Shown here piece after piece: positions 6,893-13,803 of a DNA stretch of 36,522 nucleotides; positions within the stretch are counted from its first letter, which is position 1, and the number at the start of each line of letters is the position of its first letter. The notes under the pieces are model-generated. The model had not been told where the DNA came from and did not search any database. It saw nothing but the letters and a program-made list of their open reading frames with translations. Source of the DNA: Spirochaetota bacterium (lineage in GTDB: Bacteria; Spirochaetota; Spirochaetia; Treponematales; Treponemataceae); assembly GCA_023393015.1 (NCBI GenBank), contig JAEWMY010000001.1, positions 1-36,522 on the forward strand, given 5' to 3'. The position numbers were made by a program, and so were the translations under genes.

Positions 6893-7705
6893 ATGGCGGA
6901 GATACTCGTCGGCACCTCGGGGTATGACTATCCCGAGTGGAAAGGAACGCTCTATCCGCGGGAATTACCCCGCGAGCGCTTTCTTTCGTTTTATACCGAG
7001 CACTTCCAGGCGCTCGAGCTCAATTACACCTACTACGGCATGCCGGACGAATACCAGATGGAATCGATGGTCAAGCGTTCGAACGGACGCCTGCGCTTTT
7101 CGGTAAAGGCGCATCAGTCGCTTACCCACGCGATCTCGGTATCCTCCTGGCGCGACTCCGCGCGGGAGTTTCGCGAGGCCCTGCGACCGCTCTACTCCCG
7201 CGGACTGCTCCTTTCGATCCTCTTTCAGTTTCCCGGCGGTTTTCGCTACGATATCGACGAGCGGAGATACCTCGACGGGCTCGTTAACGAGTTTTCGGAC
7301 CTTCCGGTCGCGGTCGAATTCAGGCATTCCTCCTGGCAAAACAACCGTGTCTACGACGCCTTCCGCGAACGAAACATCGCCTGGTGCGTTACCGACATGC
7401 CCGAACTGCGGGGACTTCCCGCGCGGCTTCCGATCGTCACCGGGAACGCGGCCTATCTCCGGTTTCACGGCAGGAATTCCGGCACCTGGCACGGAACGAA
7501 CGCGCGTGACCGGTATGACTACCTCTATTCGGACGGCGAGCTCGAGCGGATTCTTCCCCTTATCGAGACCGTCGCGCGATCCTCCCAGCTCGTGCAAATC
7601 TACTTTAACAACCACGCGAAGGGCCAGGCCGTGGTCAACGCGCGAAAGATGAAGCTTCTGACGGCCCCCCTCCGGGATCGTCTGAGGGATTCTGGTTCAC
7701 CGTGA
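6893..7705 (+). CDS. DUF72 (YecE-like) TIM-barrel protein
   Basis: A 270-aa member of the DUF72/YecE family. It begins MAEILVGTSGYDYPEWKG, the family's typical N-terminus, followed by FYTEHFQALELNYTYYG, FSVKAHQSLTH, LFQFPGGF, AVEFRHSSW and YLRFHGRN. The fold is a TIM barrel; the biochemical activity is not established for most members. The start at 6893 is 2 bp after the umuC stop, so it is the last gene of the SOS-type operon, and the frame upstream of it only shadows umuC. Association with a mutagenesis cassette could mean a DNA-damage role, but that is inference. Confidence 0.88.
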   Translation: MAEILVGTSGYDYPEWKGTLYPRELPRERFLSFYTEHFQALELNYTYYGMPDEYQMESMVKRSNGRLRFSVKAHQSLTHAISVSSWRDSAREFREALRPLYSRGLLLSILFQFPGGFRYDIDERRYLDGLVNEFSDLPVAVEFRHSSWQNNRVYDAFRERNIAWCVTDMPELRGLPARLPIVTGNAAYLRFHGRNSGTWHGTNARDRYDYLYSDGELERILPLIETVARSSQLVQIYFNNHAKGQAVVNARKMKLLTAPLRDRLRDSGSP

Positions 7706-7715
7706 TGACGGATCC

Positions 7716-7744
7716 TTGACTCCGTTTATCGTCTCGGTTATATT
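7716..7744 (+). promoter_or_regulatory. Promoter of the marR-like/CoA-disulfide reductase operon
   Basis: TTGACT (7716-7721), 17-bp spacer, TATATT (7739-7744), a strong sigma-70-type promoter. The predicted start is near 7751, leaving a leader of about 60 nt before the ATG at 7811, with GGGAGG (7795-7800) as part of the ribosome-binding region. Confidence 0.7.
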
Positions 7745-7771
7745 TGCTTCTAGCAACATTTGCTACTAGCA
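7744..7771. promoter_or_regulatory. Two direct copies of a 12-bp dyad operator, probable MarR sites
   Basis: TTGCTTCTAGCA (7744-7755) and TTGCTACTAGCA (7760-7771) differ at one base, and each has TGCT/AGCA half-sites in inverted orientation. They start 16 bp apart and cover the -10 edge and transcription start. This is the expected position for autorepression by the downstream MarR-type protein. Confidence 0.65.
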
Positions 7772-7810
7772 TTTTTTTTTACGCCATTGCAATGGGAGGA
7801 CGGGGGTACC

Positions 7811-8167
7811 ATGCTTGACTTGTGCGCGATACGCAAGATTCAAACCGCCATACGGCGATTCGAGGAAACCCTTCGTTCGGAAACGGGGCTGTCGCTCAAC
7901 GACGCCATGTGCCTGTGCGGGGTGCGCCGGGGAGTAACCGAGCCGGGTCAGCTCGCGCGCGAACTTGAGCTCTCCCCGTCGCGACTGACGAGGATACTCG
8001 ACGACCTCGAGCGGCGAGAGCTCGTGAGGCGAACGCTTTCCGACGAGGACCGGAGGAGCCTTACCGTTTCGCTGACGGAAGGCGGACTGAAACTGATCGA
8101 ACGATACAGCTGTACCGATATCGAGATCCCCCGGGATCTCGCGTTTACACAAGGAGGCGGAAGATGA
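7811..8167 (+). CDS. MarR-family transcriptional regulator, Cys-containing
   Basis: A 118-aa winged-helix regulator: LARELELSPSRLTRILDDLERRELVRR forms the recognition helix and wing start, and DEDRRSLTVSLTEGG is the classic MarR beta-wing with its DxR motif. Cys5, Cys34, Cys36 (CLC) and Cys101 could allow thiol or persulfide sensing, fitting the downstream sulfur-handling enzyme. The start at 7811 was chosen over an in-frame TTG at 7760, which lies within the operator. The stop overlaps the next start (ATGA, 8164-8167), so it is co-transcribed with and probably regulates that gene. Confidence 0.85.
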   Translation: MLDLCAIRKIQTAIRRFEETLRSETGLSLNDAMCLCGVRRGVTEPGQLARELELSPSRLTRILDDLERRELVRRTLSDEDRRSLTVSLTEGGLKLIERYSCTDIEIPRDLAFTQGGGR

Positions 8168-10710
8168 AGCGATACGTGGTCGTGGGTGGCGTCGCGGGTG
8201 GAGCCGGAACCGCGGCGAAACTGAGAAGGCTCGACGAGTCGGCCGAGATAACGATGTACGAGCGGGGCGAGCATATCAGCTTCGCGAACTGCGGTCTTCC
8301 CTATTACGCCGGCGGCGTCATCTCGGAGCGCTCGCGCCTGTTCGTCATGACGCCGGAGAAATTCCGCGAATCGCTCAACGTCGAGGCCAAAACCCTGCAC
8401 GAGGTCGTGTCGATAGACCGCGAGGCGAAGGTAGTGCGCGTACGGGACCTCCGGTCCGGAACCGAGTTCGACAAGCCCTACGACACCCTCGTCCTGAGCC
8501 CGGGCGCCTCGCCGATTCGACCTCCCATACCCGGGATCGACGATCCCTCGATACTCACGCTTCGCTCGGTAACGGACATAGACCGTATCAAGGACGTGAT
8601 AGACCACGCGCCGACCCGCCGCGCCGTCGTGGTGGGCGCCGGATTCATCGGGCTCGAGATGGCCGAGGCCCTGCGCGAGCGCGGACTCGCCGTCACGGTG
8701 GTCGAGGCGATAGACCAGGTGATGGGCGTCATCGACTACGACATGGCGGCCATCGTTCATCGCCACCTGCGCGAAAAGGGAGTCGATCTCCGGCTTAAAA
8801 ACGGGGTATCGTCCTTCTCGCGCCGCGGCGCGACGGTGGACGTGACGCTCGCGGACGGAAACGTGATCGAAACCGATTTCGTGATCCTTTCCATCGGGGT
8901 GCGACCGGATACGGCCGTCGCGAAGAACGCGGGACTCGAACTCGCGCAGAACGGGGCTATCAAGGTCGACCGGTTTTTCAAGACGTCGGACCCGTCGATA
9001 CGCGCGGTCGGCGACGCGATAGAATTCCCGAGTCCTCTCACCGGTTCGGGCGTGACGATCCCGCTCGCGGGTCCCGCGAACAAGCAAGCGCGCCTGTGCG
9101 CGGAGAACGTCGTGAAGGGCGACGTAAAGCCCTACGGCGGCGCCATCGGCACGAGCGTCGCGAAGGTTTTCGACCTCACGGTAGCCTCCACCGGCCTTTC
9201 CTCGAAAGCCCTCGACCGCGCGGGGCTCCCCTACGCCGAGGCGGTGACGCACGCGGGAAGCCACGCCGGCTACTATCCCGGATCGTTCCCGATCGCGCTG
9301 AAGATCCTCTATCACCCCGAAACGGGGAAACTCTGGGGCGCGCAGGCGGTCGGATGGGACGGCGTCGACAAGCGGATAGACGTGATCGCGGCCTTCGTCG
9401 GAATGGACGGTACCGCGGGAGATCTCGCGGAATTCGAGCAGGCGTACGCGCCTCCCTTCTCGAGCGCCAAGGACCCGGTCAACATGGTCGGCTTTATCGC
9501 CGAGAACGCCCTTGACGGGATGACGCGAACCGTCACGTGGAAAGAGCTCGGCGCGTGGCGCGACCGCGGGGCCTTCTTCCTCGACGTCCGCACGAACGAC
9601 GAGTACGCCCTCGGCTCGATACCGGGTTCCGTGAACGTTCCGCATACCGAGCTTCGTTCCCGTCTCGCCGAGGTTCCGCGCGACCGTCCCGTCGTCGTCA
9701 ACTGCGCGATAGGATTGCGGGGATACCTCGCCGAACGCGTGCTCAGGCAAAACGGCTGGACCGACGTCGCCAACCTCACCGGCGGTTTCAAGACTTGGGA
9801 AGTCGCGACGTCGGAGCTTTCGCTGCTCGCGGGTACCGCCGATAGCGCGGGAGGGGCGACGACGCGGGTCTTCGCGGAACCGGTCACGCGCCCGGTAGGC
9901 GAGGCGACCGAGGACGGAAGTCCGCGCGAAAACGCCGGAAAGACGCTCGAGATCGACGCGTGCGGACTGCAGTGTCCGGGTCCGATCATGCGCCTCAAGA
10001 AAGAAGTCGACGCCCTATCGGCCGGTGACCGCATCCGCATCAAGGCGACCGATCCCGGTTTCGCCCGCGACGCGAAGGCCTGGTGTTCCATGACGGGGAA
10101 CACGCTCGTCGCCCTCGAAACCTCGGGCGGCGTCATCGACGCGGTCATAGAGCGGGGATCCGATACGGGCGCCGCGACCGCGGGGTACGGACAGCGCGCG
10201 GGAATCCCGGCTTCGGTAACCGCGCGCGGGACTCAAGGAGGCAACGGCGCGACGCTCATCGTCTTCTCGAACGACCTCGACAGGGCCCTCGCCTCGTTCG
10301 TGCTGGCGAACGGCGCCGCGGCGTCGGGCAAGGAGGTGACGATGTTCTTCACCTTCTGGGGTCTTTCCGTGATCAGGAAGCCTTCGGCGAAACGCGTCAG
10401 GAAGGACTTCATGGGAGCGATGTTCGGCGCCATGCTTCCAAAGGGGATGAAAAAACTCTCGCTTTCGTCGATGAACTTCGCCGGGGCGGGAGGCGCGATG
10501 ATGAAGGCGAGGATGCGGTCCAAGGGAGTGGACCAGGTGGAAACCATGTTCGAGCAAGCGCGCGCCGCGGGCGTCCGGATGATAGCCTGCCAGATGTCCA
10601 TGGACATCATGGGCATCCGGGAGGAAGAACTGCTTGACGGCGCGGAGATCGGCGGGGTCGCGACCTACATGGAGGCGGCATCGCGCGGGGCGGTCAACCT
10701 GTTCGTATAA
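8164..10710 (+). CDS. CoA-disulfide reductase-rhodanese-TusA-DsrE fusion protein
   Basis: An 848-aa four-module protein. Residues 1-450 are an FAD/NAD(P)-dependent disulfide reductase of the CoADR/persulfide-reductase type, with an N-terminal GGVAGGAG dinucleotide motif, active Cys43 (SFANCGLPYY) and a second nucleotide motif VVGAGFIGLEMAE. Residues about 455-550 are a rhodanese domain with Cys514 (VNCAIGLRGY). Residues about 595-670 are a TusA/SirA domain with CPGP (Cys604). Residues about 695-848 are a DsrE-like domain with Cys809 (IACQMSMD). The four cysteines suggest persulfide reduction and relay between domains. AAGGAGG precedes the ATG. Controlled with the MarR-type gene; an imperfect hairpin follows the stop. 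Confidence 0.93.
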   Translation: MKRYVVVGGVAGGAGTAAKLRRLDESAEITMYERGEHISFANCGLPYYAGGVISERSRLFVMTPEKFRESLNVEAKTLHEVVSIDREAKVVRVRDLRSGTEFDKPYDTLVLSPGASPIRPPIPGIDDPSILTLRSVTDIDRIKDVIDHAPTRRAVVVGAGFIGLEMAEALRERGLAVTVVEAIDQVMGVIDYDMAAIVHRHLREKGVDLRLKNGVSSFSRRGATVDVTLADGNVIETDFVILSIGVRPDTAVAKNAGLELAQNGAIKVDRFFKTSDPSIRAVGDAIEFPSPLTGSGVTIPLAGPANKQARLCAENVVKGDVKPYGGAIGTSVAKVFDLTVASTGLSSKALDRAGLPYAEAVTHAGSHAGYYPGSFPIALKILYHPETGKLWGAQAVGWDGVDKRIDVIAAFVGMDGTAGDLAEFEQAYAPPFSSAKDPVNMVGFIAENALDGMTRTVTWKELGAWRDRGAFFLDVRTNDEYALGSIPGSVNVPHTELRSRLAEVPRDRPVVVNCAIGLRGYLAERVLRQNGWTDVANLTGGFKTWEVATSELSLLAGTADSAGGATTRVFAEPVTRPVGEATEDGSPRENAGKTLEIDACGLQCPGPIMRLKKEVDALSAGDRIRIKATDPGFARDAKAWCSMTGNTLVALETSGGVIDAVIERGSDTGAATAGYGQRAGIPASVTARGTQGGNGATLIVFSNDLDRALASFVLANGAAASGKEVTMFFTFWGLSVIRKPSAKRVRKDFMGAMFGAMLPKGMKKLSLSSMNFAGAGGAMMKARMRSKGVDQVETMFEQARAAGVRMIACQMSMDIMGIREEELLDGAEIGGVATYMEAASRGAVNLFV

Positions 10711-10720
10711 CCGGGCTTCG

Positions 10721-10749
10721 CGCCGGTCCGGCTTACCGCCGGTCCGGCG
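10721..10749 (+). terminator. Hairpin after the CoADR fusion gene
   Basis: CGCCGGTCCGGC (10721-10732) can pair with GCCGGTCCGGCG (10738-10749) with one central T-T mismatch around a short loop. There is no U-tract, so it may work poorly as an intrinsic terminator. It lies between two convergent genes. Confidence 0.4.
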
Positions 10750-10760
10750 AACCCGATCCC

Positions 10761-11174
10761 TTACTCGGATTTATACAGAACCCACAAGTCGCAGGCCACG
10801 AGAAGATAGATCGCGAGGTGGAAAAGCCACGTCCAGAAGGACGGTTGGAAGAGGATACCCTTCGAGGTAATATCTATACCCTGCACGATTTGCGTAATGA
10901 CGACGCGCAAGGCCCACAGGCAGAGGATGACGAGCAGGACCGTGACGGATGTCTTTCTCGGGAAGCTCCTGAAGGCGTCTATGAGAATGAATCCGCCGCA
11001 CAGTATCTCGATGACGCCGAACACGATTTCGAGGGTCGTGCGGTCGCGACTCAGGCTGAACAAACCCTCGCTTTCGGGAAGAATGCCCGTAACGCCGAGC
11101 ACGATAAAGAAAAAACCCGTCGCGATCCGCAACATCGCCATCGTCGAGAGCAGTCCTCTTTTTGCCTTTGCCAT
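10761..11174 (-). CDS. Small four-helix membrane protein (DoxX-like)
   Basis: A 137-aa integral membrane protein with hydrophobic segments at about 12-32, 48-68, 78-98 and 112-132, and a basic N-terminus (MAKAKRG). The layout resembles DoxX/DoxD-like proteins but no diagnostic motif is clear. A good Shine-Dalgarno AAGGAGAGG lies just upstream of the ATG at 11174. It is a single gene, convergent with the CoADR fusion and divergent from the GNAT gene. Function unknown. Confidence 0.75.
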   Translation of the reverse strand: MAKAKRGLLSTMAMLRIATGFFFIVLGVTGILPESEGLFSLSRDRTTLEIVFGVIEILCGGFILIDAFRSFPRKTSVTVLLVILCLWALRVVITQIVQGIDITSKGILFQPSFWTWLFHLAIYLLVACDLWVLYKSE

Positions 11175-11285
11175 ATCCTCTCCTTTCGTGGAACGCGCCG
11201 AACCGGGGAGCGGTCGCTCCTACGTTATGCCATAGTAGTCCCGTATCGGGAAAAAGAAAAGTAAAAAATCCCGTGCCGCGCGTCC

Positions 11286-11314
11286 TTGCCCGCGCGCCGA
11301 AAGGGGTCTATACT
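11286..11314 (+). promoter_or_regulatory. Promoter of GNAT gene (leaderless)
   Basis: TTGCCC (11286-11291), 17-bp spacer, TATACT (11309-11314). The ATG at 11322 lies 8 bases after the -10 box, so the transcript should start at or 1 nt before the start codon. The AAGGGG at 11301-11306 is in the promoter spacer and cannot serve as a ribosome-binding site for this transcript. Confidence 0.6.
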
Positions 11315-11321
11315 ATGCCTC

Positions 11322-11825
11322 ATGGATTACGCCATACGACCGGCCACCGAGGCAGATTTCGGCGGGATGTGGGAGATATTCCGCGAGGTCATCAAGGACG
11401 GGACGACGTACGTATTCTCGCCCGATACGGGAGCGGAAGACGCGCGCGCGTACTGGTTCGCGCCGGGAGTCCGCTCCTTCGTCGCCGAGGACCGCGGCTG
11501 GATACTCGGCATGTACCGTCTCGCGGCGAACCAGCGCGATCTCGGTTCCCACGTCGCGAACGCCTCGTTCATGGTCGCGCCCGGCCAGCAGGGACGCGGA
11601 ATCGGCACGGCGCTCGGGCGCCATTGCCTCGTCGAGGCGAAGCGCGCCGGATTCTCCGCCATGCAGTTCAACTTCGTCGTGTCGACCAACGAGGCGGCGG
11701 TCGGCCTCTGGAAAAAGCTCGGCTTCGCGATCGTGGGAACGCTACCCGGCGCCTTCCGCCACGCGACGCTCGGCTACGTAGACGCGTACGTCATGTACCG
11801 CTTTTTGGACGACGTTTCCGCGTAA
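11322..11825 (+). CDS. GNAT-family N-acetyltransferase
   Basis: A 167-aa GNAT enzyme: IRPATEADFGGMWEIF is the first strand and helix, and VAPGQQGRGIGTAL (motif A) is the acetyl-CoA pyrophosphate loop with Q/R-x-x-G-x-G. NEAAVGLWKKLGFAIVGT is motif B. The substrate is unknown; residues such as GTTYVFSPDT resemble phosphinothricin/amino-acid acetyltransferases, but this is weak. The start is fixed by the TATACT promoter. Its last 35 bp overlap the convergent TPR gene. Confidence 0.88.
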   Translation: MDYAIRPATEADFGGMWEIFREVIKDGTTYVFSPDTGAEDARAYWFAPGVRSFVAEDRGWILGMYRLAANQRDLGSHVANASFMVAPGQQGRGIGTALGRHCLVEAKRAGFSAMQFNFVVSTNEAAVGLWKKLGFAIVGTLPGAFRHATLGYVDAYVMYRFLDDVSA

Positions 11826-13758
11826 GGGCTAGCTCGGCGTCGCGTGCCTTCTCCTCGTATTGGGCGGCCATGGAGGCGACGCCGCGCTTTCGGTACATCG
11901 CGGCCGTCTCGCGCCAGCCGCGCGGGTCGCGGGGGAATTTGTCGACGACGACCCGGAGCGTCGCGAGCGCGGCGTTCACGTCGCCCGAACGCGCGCGAAG
12001 CCGGCTCTCGATCAGCAAGGCCTCGACGTCCGGCTTGTACGCCTTGTTCGCCTCGCTCATGAGGGCGGCGGCGATGGGCGCCTCTCCCATGCGGTCAAGA
12101 CAATACACGAGACCGTACAGCATCGGCCGGTCATCCGGCTTTTGCCTCAGTATGTTCCGGTACAGTATGGCCGCCTTCCGGAACTGTCCCGCCTTGCGGC
12201 GATAAAGCGCGAGCTGTCGCTCCGATACGCCCTGGACGCCCTGACCCAGCAAGGCTTCGGCCTGGTCCGCGGCACCTTCCCAGTTCTCCTCCCGCTCGAG
12301 ATGCCGGTAGTAGTCGCCCCTGATTTCGGAGTTGTCGGGCCACAGCTCGAGATACTCGGAATACGCGAGGGATAGCGCGCGCGCGTCGCCCAGTTCCTCG
12401 AGACAGGCGATATGCCCGACGCGCGCGACCTCGTTCGCGGGGTCGCCCTCGATGACGCGCGCGTACCAACCGACGGCGAGATCGGCGAGCCCCATCCTGA
12501 AATACGTCCGCGCGAGCGCGAGCACGAGCTCGTCGACCGCGCCGTTCCTTCGCACCTCGTCCTGCAGCACCGGCAGGACGGCCGCCGGGTCACCGTCGAG
12601 ATTCGCCTCGCACAAGGCGCCGTAGTACCTGAGTGTATCCGGATCGGCGCCGGAGCGCTCGGCCTTGGCGAGCTCCCGCCGCAGGGAGACCCAGTCGCGC
12701 GAACCGAGATACACCATGAGAATCCCGTACCGTGGAGCGGGGTTCCCGCGATCGAGTTCCGCCGCGCGGGTAAAATGGTTTATCGCGCGATCGGCGTTGC
12801 CGAGATTCCTCTGTGCCTCGCCCATGAGCGCGTGCGCCTGCGCGGAACCGCCGAATTGCTTGATGGAAGATCTTGCCGCCTCGGCGGCAGCGACCCAATT
12901 GCCCGCGTCCAGATTGCTCTTGATTATCCTGAGTCCGACGATCTCGGGGGAAAGTTCCGGGAACTCCCCTTCGGCGCCGAGAGAGGCGAGCGCGGCCGAG
13001 GCCTCCTCCGTCTTGCCGAGGGCGAGGAGCACGGGAACGGGATACCATTTGAGGGAATCGTCGTCGGGAGCGAACGAGGCGGCGTTGGCGTACTCTCCGA
13101 GGGCTTCGTTCAGATAGCCGAGATCCCTCAGCGCGTGGGCGAGATAGAGGCGGGGTACGACGCCGTCGACGTCGTTGTTGATGAGGAAGGTCAGCATCTG
13201 GCGGGCCGATTCCGCGTCGCCGCGCTTGTACGCGCGTACCGCCTCGACGAATAGCGCGTTCCGGTAGCCGTGGTTGAGGCGCTCGTCTTCCGGCGCGAGC
13301 GTGAGGGCGTCCTCGAATACCGCGCGCGCGATAGAGGGCTTCCGCGCCTTTAGGTACGCCATGCCGAGCAGGGCCCTCGCGTCGACCGACCGCGGATTGA
13401 TCTCTATGCTTTTTTTCAGCGCGCCTACCGCGCGCGAAACCTGTCCGTCGGCGAGAAGGGTACGGCCAAGGAAGAACCAGCCCGAACCGTCATCGGGACG
13501 CTGACCGATATACGCGCGCGCGCACGTCGCCGCGCGCGAGAACATCCCCTCCGCGTGCCAAGCCCTCGCGAGAAAGAGGTATATCTCGGGATGACCGCCC
13601 CGATCCTGCCCCTCGTCGTCGTAGGACGTTCCCGCGTCCGCGAGACCGCGCGCGGCAAGGTCCTCGAGTATCGCAATCGCCTCGGCGTAGCGCCGCTTTT
13701 GCCCGGCCGCGAGGGCGCGCGAGAACTGCTTTTCGTACCAGGTCTTTTCCTTGGCCAT
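11791..13758 (-). CDS. Cytoplasmic TPR-repeat protein, 655 aa
   Basis: The protein consists almost entirely of tetratricopeptide repeats (34-residue helix pairs such as GSGWFFLGRTLLADGQVSRA, SVDARALLGMAYLKARKPSIA, QAHALMGEAQRNLGNADRA) with no signal peptide or membrane segment, and a basic tail (KRRPKSGT). It is probably a protein-interaction scaffold; no partner is evident. It lies 45 bp downstream of the EAL gene and could be co-transcribed, but it also has its own TATACT promoter. Its 3' end overlaps the convergent GNAT gene by 35 bp. Confidence 0.88.
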   Translation of the reverse strand: MAKEKTWYEKQFSRALAAGQKRRYAEAIAILEDLAARGLADAGTSYDDEGQDRGGHPEIYLFLARAWHAEGMFSRAATCARAYIGQRPDDGSGWFFLGRTLLADGQVSRAVGALKKSIEINPRSVDARALLGMAYLKARKPSIARAVFEDALTLAPEDERLNHGYRNALFVEAVRAYKRGDAESARQMLTFLINNDVDGVVPRLYLAHALRDLGYLNEALGEYANAASFAPDDDSLKWYPVPVLLALGKTEEASAALASLGAEGEFPELSPEIVGLRIIKSNLDAGNWVAAAEAARSSIKQFGGSAQAHALMGEAQRNLGNADRAINHFTRAAELDRGNPAPRYGILMVYLGSRDWVSLRRELAKAERSGADPDTLRYYGALCEANLDGDPAAVLPVLQDEVRRNGAVDELVLALARTYFRMGLADLAVGWYARVIEGDPANEVARVGHIACLEELGDARALSLAYSEYLELWPDNSEIRGDYYRHLEREENWEGAADQAEALLGQGVQGVSERQLALYRRKAGQFRKAAILYRNILRQKPDDRPMLYGLVYCLDRMGEAPIAAALMSEANKAYKPDVEALLIESRLRARSGDVNAALATLRVVVDKFPRDPRGWRETAAMYRKRGVASMAAQYEEKARDAELALTRKRRPKSGT

Positions 13759-13767
13759 GTGACGACG

Positions 13768-13796
13768 AGTATATCCCGGCGGCCGACGGTTGGAAA
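13768..13796 (-). promoter_or_regulatory. Promoter of the TPR gene, about 3-nt leader
   Basis: Minus strand: TTTCCA (13796-13791), 17-bp spacer, TATACT (13773-13768); predicted start near 13761, 3 nt before the ATG at 13758. No Shine-Dalgarno sequence. The -35 hexamer is the same TTTCCA as in the promoter at 3706-3734. It overlaps the extreme 3' end region of the EAL gene. Confidence 0.55.
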
Positions 13797-13803
13797 GCCC
13801 CGA

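Noticed and set aside
7948..9750. 600-codon open frame on the minus strand
   Set aside because: It runs antisense to the MarR and CoADR genes; its Arg/Val/Asp-rich composition is what GC-rich antisense frames give, with no recognisable domain.
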